Counted from the first letter of the stretch, positions 11,254-20,774 are shown. The stretch: 64,000 nucleotides of DNA from Homarus americanus (GCF_018991925.1 NW_024737068.1:9893111-9957110), one strand, 5' to 3'. Numbers and translations: made by a program. The notes: a model not told the origin generated them from the letters alone.

Positions 11254-11942
11254 CAGTCAACCCTCACTTTACGCGGTCCCACATTCCGCGTTTCCACGTT
11301 TACGCGGTGCCCTGCCGGAACCCAGGATGCTCACATTCCGCGGTGAGTGTACCCTTTACGCGGAGAGCGGCTGGCAAGCCGCGCCATTTTTGGATCCAAA
11401 CCTCCCGCCATCCGCCATGTTGTGTAAGCGGCGCGCACAAGGTCGCCCAGTCATCAAAACATTACCAGTTCTTCACCCGCCACCCACTACAGCCGGCCCA
11501 AGTCAGTGATAGTGATAATTATGGTGAGGATATGGACTTATATGGACTTTGGGGGGTTTGACAAAGAGGCCCTGCAAGCCTCTGTGGTGGATAGTGATAC
11601 AATTGATACAAGTGATACAGGTGAGGGCCAATAATCTGCCCTCTGCCTCGGAACCAACCGCCCATCCCCGTGTGCCCAGCCATCTTTTCTACTAATGTAA
11701 GTGTTAAAAAACCTAATATTATTGATATTTCTCTTAATTATTAATTGTGTGTGCATACCATCATAAAGTTAAGATAATATTTTTACTACAACATAGTTGT
11801 GTGTCGTCAAAAAGTGGAGTTTGGGGATCAGCCCAGTCTCTATTTCAATTAATCCCATATGTTATGTTATTCACTTTACGCGTTTCTCACTTTCTGCAGT
11901 ATCCTGTGGGTTACATTAACCGCGTAAAGTGAGGGTTGACTG
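11254..11942 (+). mobile_element. 689-bp MITE, CAGTCAACCC family, copy 1
   Basis: Ends are CAGTCAACCCTCACTTTACG and its inverse at 11942. Single TAs separate it from the MITEs on both sides. The middle keeps an open, protein-like stretch (FDKEALQASVVDSDT in sister copies), broken here by a frameshift near 11555. A full sister copy is at 58247-58945. Confidence 0.85.
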
Positions 11943-11944
11943 TA

Positions 11945-12448
11945 CAGGTAGTTCTGCTATAACGCGATAATTGTGTTCTTGTAAAATATCGTGTTATAGA
12001 AAATCGCGTAATAGAAATAACAGGGCTTATGGAGAAAATAGGGTTAGGTGCAGATTACTCAAAATCGAAAAAATTTAGTAGTTAGCCTAACACAGTCTAA
12101 ATAAATGTTACATTCATATCTAATAATGAAATCATACAGTAAATGTAACACTTTACTTGATGGGGGAGAAGGGTGATTTTGAGGTTGATAAAATCGAGCT
12201 TCTCTTCAAGTGTTATATCCTTTCTTTTACGATCATCACCGGGAATTCTATCACCAGAACGCTTCTTGATGATATTCTTCTTTACTATATTCACAGTTAA
12301 TACAGTACCACAAAATTGGAGAAATAGTAAGCAAAAATCGCGTTATAGCAAACAAGCGTTCGCGTTATACAAATATCGTTCCTAATTCATAAATCGCGTT
12401 AGAGCAAATTCGCGTTATCAAAACACGCGTTATAGCAGAACTCACTGT
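11945..12448 (-). mobile_element. 504-bp MITE, CAGTGAGTTCTGC family, complete copy
   Basis: The element runs between CAGGTAGTTCTGCTATAACG and the inverse of CAGTGAGTTCTGCTATAACG, with TA on both sides. Several CGCGTTATA-type subterminal repeats are visible. It contains the transposase N-terminal remnant at 12097-12294 and shows what the composite at 2059-6905 looked like before disruption. Confidence 0.85.
12097..12294 (-). pseudogene. CENP-B-type transposase N-terminal remnant
   Basis: A 65-codon minus-strand ORF contains KKRSGDRIPGDDRKRKDITLEEKLDF, the start of a pogo/Tigger DNA-binding domain in the same register as 6532-6636. After EEKLDF the similarity ends and the frame reads into MITE sequence. 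It has no catalytic part and is a fossil carried by the MITE. Confidence 0.55.
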
Positions 12449-13499
12449 ACAGTAATATGTACGTCATTTCAGCCAAAATATTACATTTCCATATTTATTT
12501 CTGAGAATATATTCATTCAGTCACAGTTAAGGTAAAATATACTTGCGATGTAATATTTTAATGAAAATACGGTATCGTAGTTTTCTTTTGTATCAAATTT
12601 AATTAACAAAGATTGATGTTTCAAATGTAATGAACAAAAATTTATGTACAGTATCTATAAATAAACTTTAACAAATGAATACTTTGTTTTACATCGTCCT
12701 GTGCTACCATACCATGCATTTGGCTACTTTGGGCTTGCTATGATGACGCAAGAGGTCTGCCCTGGCAACTGTACCGACACTCACAGCTGGTGGTGCGTTG
12801 GTGCGTCGTTTCCATTGTTTACTGGTAGTTACTGGTAAATATTTTTCAACCTAACAAAACTATTACCCTTTTAGAGGTCGACCCCCAATTTTTTGCAAAA
12901 TAATTTGGTCTTAAAAACTCGAACTACACACAGGTATATACGGTAAATAAGGACATGGGGGGCCAGGGTTTTTTTTGGGGGGGGGGGCAGCACATATACG
13001 TGGATTTTTAACATCCACGGCTATCTCTGCTACGTAACCCCCGTGTATGTTAAGGGCCGACTGTATTTACATTTTTAGTAATAAATAATACCTCAGACTA
13101 AAGTTAGGATAATATAATTGAAATTTCTGGATTCCTTGCAGGTCAGGGAATATTTTGAATGTAAACTTCATATATTTTGCACAAACGATAAAATATTTGC
13201 TTTGTGTAAACCAAATTATTACATTAGATCTAAAATTTGTATGTCTAATGCAAAATCCATGATGTTTATATTCAAAATGATCATCATATTGTAAGAATTC
13301 CAGCAATGTAAATTATATTCTGGCCGGGTAATTTGGATGAATTTTATGAGCTAAATAAAAAATTATACTTCACCCGCGTATATGAGTAGATGTACCGCGG
13401 AAAGTGAAAGTCTGGTTCTGGCGAGGTACCGCGTAAATGAGAAATCGCGGAAAGTGAAACCGTGTAAAGCGGGCTAATACTGTACAGTACTGTACACTA

Positions 13500-13720
13500 A
13501 TGTACTACAATTTTTATCTCTTGAGCAAAATATATGATGTTTATATTCAAATTATTGGCTGTCTTGCAAGGATTCCAGCAATGCAAATTATAATCTCCTA
13601 ACTTTAGTCTGAGATATTATATAAGATAAAAACTGTAAGCCTAAAACCCTGGCTGGGGGAGAAGGAGGGAGGGACGGAGCCAGCCAGCCAGCGAGGGGTG
13701 GGGGGGGAGGGGGGGTTGAG
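13500..13720. repeat. Palindromic-module fragment interrupted by the LTR element
   Basis: The CAAGGATTCCAGCAATGC arm and the following G-rich spacer match 7690-7800 and continue on the other side of the LTR retrotransposon at 17098. The insertion therefore split an existing repeat. Confidence 0.6.
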
Positions 13721-13725
13721 GTGAT

Positions 13726-14014
13726 TGTAGGTTATGTATCTAAGCTACTGTGCCGAGTAGCAACCTTGTATATAAGCTACTGTGCCGAGTAGCACCTATG
13801 TATATAATTACGTGGCAACACTGCACGTGTTATGTGGCAACATTGCCCCGAGGCTGCCATATAGCAAGGCAGTCTCAGTCTGACTCTGTGGGCCGTGCAT
13901 GGCACATGCTAGTCACCACTTGTATTTCTCCTATCCGTTAATAAATGGACTTCAGTGTTACCCGGTGTTTCCCTACCCATCACTGCCTTCTTCAGGGAAC
14001 ACTTGGAACCTTCA
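13726..14014 (+). promoter_or_regulatory. 5' LTR
   Basis: Begins TGTAGGTTATG, ends ACCTTCA, and contains two imperfect direct repeats of TATATAAGCTACTGTGCCGAG-like sequence plus TATA-like words and an AATAAA signal near 13940. Transcription would start within it. Confidence 0.85.
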
Positions 14015-14032
14015 TGGAGCAGTGAGTAGGAT
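14015..14032 (+). other. Primer binding site
   Basis: TGGAGCAGTGAGTAGGAT follows the LTR directly. The sites at the other two elements (minus strand, next to 20171 and 40309) read TGGCGCAGTGAG, so all three probably use the same tRNA primer. The tRNA is not identified. Confidence 0.65.
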
Positions 14033-14092
14033 CTGTGGACTTACAAGTGTGTGAACAATGGACAGTTAGCCGGCGATGTGCACGTCGACTCT

Positions 14093-14131
14093 TAGTGTGT
14101 TGTGTTGTGTTGTGTTGTGTTGCGTTGTGTT
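14093..14131. repeat. (TGTGT)n tandem repeat in the leader
   Basis: Six to seven copies of a TGTGT-type pentamer lie in the untranslated leader of the LTR element. Confidence 0.85.
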
Positions 14132-14360
14132 TCGCCGCGACGTGCAGTGTTGCGCTGTCACAGTGCGTTTTAGTGACGGTGGCAGTGGTAGTGTCAGTGT
14201 ATTAGTGTGTCTAGAGCTGAGAGTTGAGCATTGGCCTGTTTTTTGTGGTACCCACAGAGCACGCAGGCGTACACCCTTCTCGCGTAACATCTGGGGAGAC
14301 ACTGACGTTCTTGCCTCCGCGGCAGCTCCAGCCTAAGGCCACCGCATCTGCTGTCGCAGA

Positions 14361-14366
14361 CACACA

Positions 14367-14444
<78 letters not shown>

Positions 14445-14446
14445 GA
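14361..14446. repeat. (CA)n microsatellite
   Basis: About 40 CA dinucleotides with one or two interruptions, inside the retrotransposon leader upstream of the Gag start codon. Confidence 0.95.
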
Positions 14447-14558
14447 CAGAACAGTGGACTCTATGCGTTATTTCTGCGCTGTTTATGTCATATATATGTG
14501 GTTCGAGCTGATGAGGCGCCACTTTATATACTAAACAGCGCAGTTCAAGCATACTAAG

Positions 14559-16733
14559 ATGGGCGGTAAGAAGGGACAACGTCAAGATGGGAGACACAAC
14601 TCCCCACCACCATCCCCTCCACCGGGCGCAGACTCTCATCCTCCACCTCCAGCGACGGACATTGCCACAATTCTGAGGTGGATGGACGACAGGGACGAGA
14701 GACGCAGAGAAATGGAACTTCAGAGGGAGGAAATAAGAAGAGAGGAGGAAAAGGCGCGTTTTGATGCACTTTTGGCGACCCTGGCGCTAACCCACCCTCC
14801 CTCACTCACAGGTATCACGCACCAAGGCGCCAGTACCCTCCCTCCTCCACCACGCCAGCGTCCTCCAGGTACTCTTCCTACTCCAACAGCTCCCAAGGCA
14901 TCTGTTCAACCCCCACCCGCCCTCTCACCAGACGTCACGTTTCAGCTTTTTCAAGAGTGGAGGCGGCGGTGGACAGATTACTCCACGATGGTGGACCTTG
15001 ACAGCATGCCTCCAAAGAAACAGGTCATCCAACTGCGGATGTGTTTGTCGCTGGAGACCCAGAGAGTTTTGGAGCACACGTTACATGTGCCTCCCGATTC
15101 TACGTCTTCAGTGACGGATGTGCTCGACCTTTTACAGGAGCATGTTAAAGGTCGGAATAACGAGGCTTTGCGTCGCCGCGCCTTCACCAGCTGCAAGCAG
15201 GCGGAGAATGAATCCTTTGACGACTTTTATGTACGTTTGAAGAGTTTGTCAGAGGAGATCGACGTCTGCAAGGCACACAGCCGGGAATGTGAGGAAGCCT
15301 GGATCAAGCACGGGATCTTGACAGGTGTCAGACAAGAAGAGTTGGTGCAGCGACTCATTCCCCTGGACGCTTCCTCCACACTCCCGGTGGTAGTGACTGA
15401 ATGTCGGTCATACGAGGCCAACAAGTCCGCCACCTCTGCCTTATGGACCCCACCTGCTGTGAGAGCTATCTCACAATACAAGAAGGGTAAGAAGGCGGCC
15501 AACAACGTGAAGGCTGCCGCACGTTCTTCCACGCCTCCGCCTAGTGCTTCCTGTGGCAGCTGTGGAAAGCAGCATGGCCCCAAGACATGCCCAGCCGCCG
15601 ACACACTGTGTCGTGGATGTGACCGTAAGGGCCACTGGTCTAACACAGACAGGTGCCCTGCACGAGGCCACAAGTGTCAGGCCTGCGGTCGTTATGGACA
15701 CTACGACAAGTGCTGCCGCCAACCCAAGCCCAAAAGCCCGAGACGAGGAGGAAAGCAGCGCACTTCCCTCGGGGTGGTCCGCACGCAGCCCCCTTCAGAC
15801 AGCCCATGCAGCCCCAAGCAGCAGCGGAGTCACATCAGGAGGGTGGAATCGACCACACGCCCCAGGGCTACCCCTTCCCCTACCATCCGCGTCGCCGTCA
15901 CACACGGTGATGTGTCGGGTCACATCGAGGTGATACCGGACACCGGCGCTGATAATACTACGGTGATAGGCCTGAAGCACCTCCAGAAACTGGGCCTCAC
16001 CAAACGCGACCTGGGAACACCGCCGCAGCTGCAGTACTACAATGCGGACGGTTCCCAGATGCCGGACGCTGTGGGCTCCTTTCAAGCGGAGATCACTTAC
16101 GGCGACAGGTCATGTCACGGATGGATTGACGTGCAGCCTACTCTCGCTACACCCTTGTTGTCGTGGGAGCACTGCAAGGAGTTAGGCGTGGTGCCCAGAG
16201 ACTTTCCTGAGCAGATCCCAGCCGCTCGGTACACCGCCAGCAGGGTGCGTGAGTCAATGAGCGACGCGCCTGGCACTGCCGCACAGAGCTGCCCAGAACC
16301 CGCGTCTACTCCCACCCACACAGGACGCTCCCCTGCCCAGATCCTGTATGGTCACCCTCTCCGCTCTTGCGTTCCTGCACACGCCAAGGCCTTTGCGAAG
16401 GAGTGGCAGACCAGAACCAAGAGCTGTGACCGCCGCGCCGCTTCACGTGCCCAGGACGCCAAGGCTCGGTATGACGACCATGCCCGCCCTCTTCAGCCGC
16501 TGGAGATTGGTGCCCTTGTCCGCGTCCAGGACCCGACGACGACACGTTGGGACAAGGTGGGCATAGCGATGGGCATCAGCCGGTCGCGGGACTACAAGTT
16601 CAGGATGCCGAGCGGCCGTGTCTGGTGGAGGAACCGCCGCTTCCTCCGGCCAGTCCCACCCCCTGCTGCTGGCCCCCTGACCGAAGACGAGTCACCTACA
16701 CCTCACGAGGATCCGCCCCACAGTGCACCTTGA
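14559..16733 (+). CDS. Gag-protease-integrase tail polyprotein (724 aa)
   Basis: The ORF starts at ATG 14559. Residues about 45-90 form a charged, probably coiled-coil region. About 128-300 match Gypsy-type Gag (FQEWRRRWTDYSTMVDL, as in the Gags at 39.2 and 52.9 kb). Three zinc knuckles begin near residues 331, 350 and 373 (CGSC..H..C, CRGC..GHW..C, CQAC..GHYDKCC). An aspartic protease with DTGADNTTVIG lies near 461. At about 575-588 the frame runs straight into the integrase C-terminal region (GRSPAQILYGHPLRSC) and its chromatin-binding-like tail. Relatives have reverse transcriptase, RNase H and the HHCC and DDE integrase domains in between, so these were removed without breaking the frame. 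The product could assemble particles and mature them but could not copy RNA. The intact ORF and ~1% LTR divergence suggest recent activity in trans. Confidence 0.9.
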   Translation: MGGKKGQRQDGRHNSPPPSPPPGADSHPPPPATDIATILRWMDDRDERRREMELQREEIRREEEKARFDALLATLALTHPPSLTGITHQGASTLPPPPRQRPPGTLPTPTAPKASVQPPPALSPDVTFQLFQEWRRRWTDYSTMVDLDSMPPKKQVIQLRMCLSLETQRVLEHTLHVPPDSTSSVTDVLDLLQEHVKGRNNEALRRRAFTSCKQAENESFDDFYVRLKSLSEEIDVCKAHSRECEEAWIKHGILTGVRQEELVQRLIPLDASSTLPVVVTECRSYEANKSATSALWTPPAVRAISQYKKGKKAANNVKAAARSSTPPPSASCGSCGKQHGPKTCPAADTLCRGCDRKGHWSNTDRCPARGHKCQACGRYGHYDKCCRQPKPKSPRRGGKQRTSLGVVRTQPPSDSPCSPKQQRSHIRRVESTTRPRATPSPTIRVAVTHGDVSGHIEVIPDTGADNTTVIGLKHLQKLGLTKRDLGTPPQLQYYNADGSQMPDAVGSFQAEITYGDRSCHGWIDVQPTLATPLLSWEHCKELGVVPRDFPEQIPAARYTASRVRESMSDAPGTAAQSCPEPASTPTHTGRSPAQILYGHPLRSCVPAHAKAFAKEWQTRTKSCDRRAASRAQDAKARYDDHARPLQPLEIGALVRVQDPTTTRWDKVGIAMGISRSRDYKFRMPSGRVWWRNRRFLRPVPPPAAGPLTEDESPTPHEDPPHSAP

Positions 16734-16785
16734 CGCTCAGAGCGACTTAGGACTAAGAAGTCCGCTCAAGACAAATACTATGAGC

Positions 16786-16803
16786 GTGAGGGGGGGAGGG
16801 AGA
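16786..16803 (+). other. Polypurine tract
   Basis: GTGAGGGGGGGAGGGAGA sits immediately before the 3' LTR. The element at 34739-40683 has a near-identical tract with the same upstream CTATGAGCGT word, supporting common descent. Confidence 0.85.
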
Positions 16804-17092
16804 TGTAGGTTATGTATCTAAGCTACTGTGCCGAGTAGCAACCTTGTATATAAGCTACTGTGCCAAGTAGCATCTATGTATATAATTACGTGGCAACACT
16901 GCACGTGTTATGTGGCAACATTGCCCCGAGGCTGCCATATGGCAAGGCAGTCTCAGTCTGACTCTGTGGGCCGTGCATGGCACATGCTAGTCACCACTTG
17001 TATTTCTCCTATCCGTTAATAAATGGACTTCAGTGTTACCCGGTGTTTCCCTACCCATCACTGCCTTCTTCAGGGAACACTTGGAACCTTCA
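16804..17092 (+). promoter_or_regulatory. 3' LTR
   Basis: Same length (289 bp) as the 5' LTR, with three differences clustered in the first half. It is followed by the target duplication GTGAT. Confidence 0.9.
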
Positions 17093-17097
17093 GTGAT

Positions 17098-17876
17098 ATG
17101 TTTGACAGTTTGAGCCGAAGGTCTCTGTGTATTTATTTAACAGTCCTACTAAGCTTCTCTCATTTTAAAATGCCAGTGAAATGACCTGGGGGAATATAAT
17201 TAACATAGCTGGATTTCTCACAAAACAGCGACCAAATTGAATATAAACATGCTAAAATTTGCATTACATACAAATTTTAGATCTAATTTAAGAATTTTAT
17301 TACAGAGAGCAAACCTTTTTATCTCTTGTGCAAAATATATGACGTTTATCTTGAAATTATTGGCTGTCTTGCAAGGACTCCAGCAATGCAAATTATAATC
17401 TCCTAACTTTAGTCCGAGATATTATATAAGATAAAATCTGTAAGCCTAAAACCCTGGCTGGGCAGATGGGGGAGCGTGCGTGGGGGGGAGCGTGCGTGGG
17501 GGGGAGGGGGGAGCGGGAAGTGAGGTGTACTTTGACCGCGAAGGTCTGGTGAAGTATTTATTTGTTTATTTATGTTTAGGTAAATGTTCAAATTAATGTC
17601 TGAAAATAAGTCTTATAAGGAGAGAACAATGTTTACTGTACTGGTCTTCTAGGACCGAGAGCTTGAAAGTGAAACAGTTCGAAATGGGGTATTACTGTAC
17701 TGTGAAATAATTATTCAGTATATCATCCAGGCCATTGTACTATTGTAGTCTCCTAGAAAGACGAGATATTAACTATCAGTATGACAGTGGTTGGGGTCTG
17801 CCAGTGGGTATTATCATTACAATGCCTGATGCACTACTGAGGGTTATCTCCTAATGTAAGAAATTTATAGAAAATA
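17098..17876. repeat. Continuation of the split palindromic repeat, no gene
   Basis: 17100-17230 matches 7800-7900 and 17200-17430 is a diverged palindromic module (GCTGGATTTCTC .. CAAGGACTCCAGCAATGC). From about 17590 to 17876 I see only AT-rich sequence without an ORF. Confidence 0.55.
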
Positions 17877-17993
17877 CAGTAAGACCCCTCTAAGTCAGAC
17901 TTCTATAAGTGGCAGTTGGGAGAGGAGTCCATTCCCACATATTTGTTGTTGTGACCACTGCTCTACTGGGCACTCTGTTTTTATATTGTACAA

Positions 17994-18147
17994 TGTGAGA
18001 GGTTTGAATAATAGTCCAGGTTCTTTGCAGACTTTCCTCTTGCAGCGTCAGACAGTGACTGGCAACCCGGCGCTGCCACAGACAAACTCCCGCCTCCACA
18101 CATGGGAAAACATATCGTACGCTGGTACTCCATCTCACAATCTCACA
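17994..18147 (-). promoter_or_regulatory. 3' LTR of the minus-strand LTR element
   Basis: 154 bp, paired with 20171-20324. The adjacent plus-strand C-run (18150-18162) is the polypurine tract on the coding strand. Confidence 0.8.
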
Positions 18148-18277
18148 TCTCCCCCCCCCCCAAGTTAAAAGGAAATGATAATGCACATTTGAACTAACGA
18201 AAGGAAAACAATGCAGTCATAAAAAACAATAAAGCAAGAAAAAACCAGTCAAACAAAAACACACACACAAAAAACTT

Positions 18278-18853
18278 CTAAACTAATTTTACACCACATA
18301 CACTACACATTGGGGTCAGCCAACCAACCCGGGGGCCTGCGGCCTCTCCCGGGCCTGGCCACGCACAACTGGGGAGGGGCCGGGGGTGTGAGCGAGGGCG
18401 CGGGTACGGAGGACCAAGAGGCATTGCGTGATGCACCAGAGGAGTGGTAGGCACAGGGGTGGGGCTGCATCGCAGGTGGCGTCTGTTGCGGATGAACACC
18501 CTGCCACTGCCAGTCAACCTGACGGCATACTGCCTGTGAGGGCGGGATTCAACCACTATGCCTGTCCTGTCCCAGAGCTTGGTAGCGGCGTCCTGTACAC
18601 GCACCTGCGTGGCCACAGCTAGGTGAGCCAGCTGGTGGAACACCTCCCCCCCCCCTCGCGACAGAAGGATCCCGTCCTGGGTTTCGGCCAAGCGCACCTC
18701 CCTCATACAAAGTGCCCGCTGCCAGTGCTGGTCCACCTTATAGTGCTGTCTGGCCATGGGAACGCCATCACGGAGCTGGCGGCCGGTGGCAAGTTGGGCG
18801 GGTGACTTGTTCACCCCCTGCAGAGGCGTGTTCAGGTACTGGAGGAGGGCCTA
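18278..18853 (-). pseudogene. Integrase C-terminal domain
   Basis: The sequence contains NKSPAQLATGRQLRDGVP followed by a VQDAATKLWDRTGIVVESRPHRQYAVRL segment and RVFIRNRRHLR. This is the typical end of Gypsy-type integrases, where a conserved small domain contacts DNA. It is in frame with the protease ORF at 18851, separated from it by a single TAG codon at the junction. The HHCC and DDE parts of integrase are missing. The segment is parallel to the tail of the 724-residue protein at 14559-16733 but belongs to a different lineage. Confidence 0.75.
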
Positions 18854-19168
18854 GGTTGTCTGCACAAAGTAGACCTCCTGGACGGTGGTCCCCTCGCCCA
18901 CACTGAGGCAGCAGGGGGTGGACCCCAGACACTTGAGCTGTTTGTTCGCCATGTCCCTCAGGCCATTATGGGCCCGAAGTTGCCCCGGACACAAACCGAT
19001 GTCCTGGAGCAGGGATGACCATGCCACACACACCATAGCACCCGTGTCAGCCACAGCCAGCACAGGGGCGGCGGGGGAATTGCCCCCAGCCTGGGTCATG
19101 AACACTTGTAACCTGGGGTGGCAGTATAGCTGGGCTGTTGCCACTGTGACAGCACCTGACACATCCAC
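18851..19168 (-). pseudogene. Retroviral-type aspartic protease
   Basis: A 105-codon open stretch contains LAVADTGAMVCVAW, the catalytic Asp-Thr-Gly loop of a Gypsy protease, and ends at a TAG directly before integrase-like sequence. A second half with GEGTTVQEVYFVQ is consistent with the protease fold. The reading frame is open but the upstream Gag is broken, so it is not expected to be made from this copy. Confidence 0.7.
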
Positions 19169-19214
19169 AGAAGCGCTTAGGGCCGACTTACTCCTACAAA
19201 ACCTTTTGAAGTGA

Positions 19215-20108
19215 CCAACTTGCAGGGCAGTTGCTTTTGCCCGAGATATGTGTCACGCCGCAGTTCCTACAGTGCGCGCGACTGGGGTGTCCAGGTCAGG
19301 TGGCAGCTACCTCAGACTTACCCGTGACGTCATCACCAGCCGCCGCTGCCTCCGTGGCTGTTCCCGTCACTGCCTGGCCAGACGTACGACACAATACACC
19401 AGCATCTCTCACTGCTGCCTCAAATAACATACACTTGTTTCTTAGCACTTCAGCACTATTATAACTCGAGTAACCCTGGAAAATTTCCATTTTCAACACT
19501 GGGTTACTCAGGCCCACCATAACTTTACGTAATAGCATGTACTCAGAGAGGTCGTTATCACAGGTGGGAAATTTAATTTCTTACTCCACTGCCTCTGCGA
19601 AGCATAGTTGAAAGTACCTTTTCATGGGCTCCTCTTCACTTTGTTTGCTGTTGAAAAAGTCGTTCCATTTCACAGCTTGGTTTGACGATTGAAGAACCAC
19701 TCCACCGATGGCGTCCAGGGCTTCCTTGGGCGAGAGCTGCTCCCACTGATCGCTGGGATATCTCAAGTCAATCACCCTTTGGAGTGCAGGGACGCAGTTC
19801 AGGCGAATGTGGAGTGTGGCCACCAGTTGTGACCATCCGTTCAACATCACCCATGGCTCCATGGACCGCTTCCACGTCCTAATCGCCGCTGCTGGCATTT
19901 CTATCTCGCACTTCTCTGGAGCTACCGCTGCTGAGAGGTTCATGACCAGCGTAGGGGCATGACCATGGCCGCCAGTAGCTAGAGACACCATATGAGCCAT
20001 CATTGCACTCATGGTCTGCTGCTGGGTGCGCGTGGTGTTCCCAACTGGTGTAGAGATGTCCTGGCGTCCCCTTGAGGGTGGCGAGAATCGTGGACGTGTA
20101 GGGGCCAT
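19215..20108 (-). pseudogene. Gag with zinc knuckle, interrupted
   Basis: The start MAPTRPRFSPPSRGRQD at 20108 leads into a 175-codon Gag-like segment that ends at an in-frame TAA (19581). The same frame resumes with DNDLSEYMLLRKVM and stops again near 19296. In another frame CRNCGVTH..NCP near 19230-19278 is a nucleocapsid-type zinc knuckle. Thus one nonsense and at least one frameshift separate the pieces. The sequence differs clearly from the Gags at 14.6, 39 and 53 kb. Confidence 0.65.
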
Positions 20109-20170
20109 GTTGGCATCCTCGTCAGGGCTGTTATGGCGCGTCGGGCCCTAGCATCCTACTCACTGCGCCA

Positions 20171-20324
20171 TGTGAGAGGTTTGAATATTAGACCAGGTTC
20201 TTTGTAGACTTTACTCTTGCAGCGTCAGATGGTGGCTGACAACTCGGCGCTGCCACAGACAAACTCCCGCCTCCACACATGGGAAAACATATTGTACGAT
20301 GGTACTCCATCTCACAATCTCACA
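20171..20324 (-). promoter_or_regulatory. 5' LTR of the minus-strand LTR element
   Basis: 154 bp, same ends as 17994-18147. The primer-binding sequence lies just left of it on the plus strand (CCTACTCACTGCGCCA). Confidence 0.8.
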
Positions 20325-20356
20325 TGCAGTATTTAGTGTTTTCTTGGTGTATTATT

Positions 20357-20545
20357 ATGTCCTCTAAAGCAAGTAAAGGCAAAATAATGCCACTGAGGAT
20401 TACTGGGATAAAAGGAATGGTGCTCAGAACTCTACCAATTGAAAAGAAACTGAAGATATGATACAGAATTGATGCTGGTGTCTCCATGAATATTATCTGT
20501 GAGGAGTTTGGGCTGAAGTGGAGTGCTTTTTATGGCATCACCCAG
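20357..20545 (+). pseudogene. Tigger transposase N-terminal fragment
   Basis: Reads MSSKASKGKI.. then IEKKLKI, an in-frame TGA at 20459, and YRIDAGVSMNIICEEFGLKW in the same frame, which resembles the first helix-turn-helix of CENP-B/pogo proteins. It ends where the unrelated repeat at 20575 begins. Confidence 0.55.
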
Positions 20546-20574
20546 ATTTAAGTGCATACTAGATATAAGTAGGT

Positions 20575-20774
20575 AGTAGGCAGCTATCAAACAGGGAGGT
20601 ACTACTGTCTGGGAAGATATTGGAATTATAATGTGTTGTCTAATGGTAGACCATGCTGCCATATGGCATCAAAAAAATTGTGACCAAGTCCCAGGTTGCT
20701 GATCTGACTTTCTGCCTCATTTACACACAATTGCAGGGTCTCAATTGTTTCTCTTACTTTGACAACACAACATA
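20575..20774 (-). repeat. Dispersed repeat with conserved coding-like core (copy 2)
   Basis: The minus strand reads RETIETLQLCVNEAESQISN followed by LGLGHNF without a stop. It matches 58060-58175 closely and 3166-3440 more distantly. Function unknown. Confidence 0.6.

Larger units (their letters stand above)
8936..13063. mobile_element. Decayed Tigger-type element with CAGTCGACCCTTAAC ends
   Basis: The left end CAGTCGACCCTTAACATACG at 8936 and the inverse ending ..GTTAAGGGCCGACTG at 13063 are each flanked by TA. The plus strand retains a transposase C-terminus (10078-10610). The rest of the body has been replaced by repeats and by MITEs at 9439-9669, 10982-11251, 11254-11942 and 11945-12448. 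Confidence 0.75.
8154..13482. mobile_element. TIR element (TACCCCG/ACGCGG family) carrying a nested Tigger
   Basis: The left end is CAGTAGTACCCCGATTTACG at 8154 after TA. The right end ..GTGTAAAGCGGGCTAATACTG at 13482 is followed by TA. A 4128-bp Tigger-type element (8936-13063) is inserted at a TA inside, leaving about 1.2 kb of host element, the same size as its relatives at 28654 and 54988. It holds palindromic modules at 8480-8715 and 13080-13320 and no transposase. Confidence 0.75.
13726..17092 (+). mobile_element. Ty3/Gypsy-like LTR retrotransposon, internally deleted and young
   Basis: Two 289-bp LTRs (13726-14014 and 16804-17092) differ at three positions by my count. They are bracketed by the 5-bp duplication GTGAT (13721-13725 and 17093-17097). 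Between them are a primer-binding-type sequence, one long ORF and a polypurine tract. Reverse transcriptase, RNase H and the integrase core are missing, so mobility would need enzymes from a relative such as 34739-40683 or 50436-53386. Confidence 0.9.
17994..20324 (-). mobile_element. Ty3/Gypsy-like LTR retrotransposon, internally deleted and older
   Basis: Two 154-bp LTRs (17994-18147 and 20171-20324), beginning TGTGAGA and ending CTCACA, differ at about 11 positions by eye (~7%). On the minus strand the 5' LTR is followed by TGGCGCAGTGAGTAGG (primer site). The order is Gag, zinc knuckle, protease, integrase tail, then a G-rich polypurine tract beside 18148. No clear target duplication is seen. 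Reverse transcriptase, RNase H and the integrase core are absent, the same layout as at 13726-17092 although the proteins are clearly different. Confidence 0.8.
17877..20545 (+). mobile_element. Tigger-type left end and transposase start, split by an LTR element
   Basis: After TA, CAGTAAGACCCCTCTAAGTC at 17877 looks like a Tigger-type left end. The sequence is interrupted at 17994 by an LTR element and resumes at 20325 with the start of a transposase (20357). No right end is visible, so this is a fossil broken by retrotransposon insertion. Confidence 0.5.

Noticed and set aside
14076..14639. Cys/Val- and Thr/His-repeat ORFs near the (CA)n tract
   Set aside because: Products of the (TGTGT)n and (CA)n repeats in the retrotransposon leader.
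15227..15933. Open frames antisense or out of frame to Gag
   Set aside because: Shadows of the 724-codon polyprotein. No independent motif or start context.
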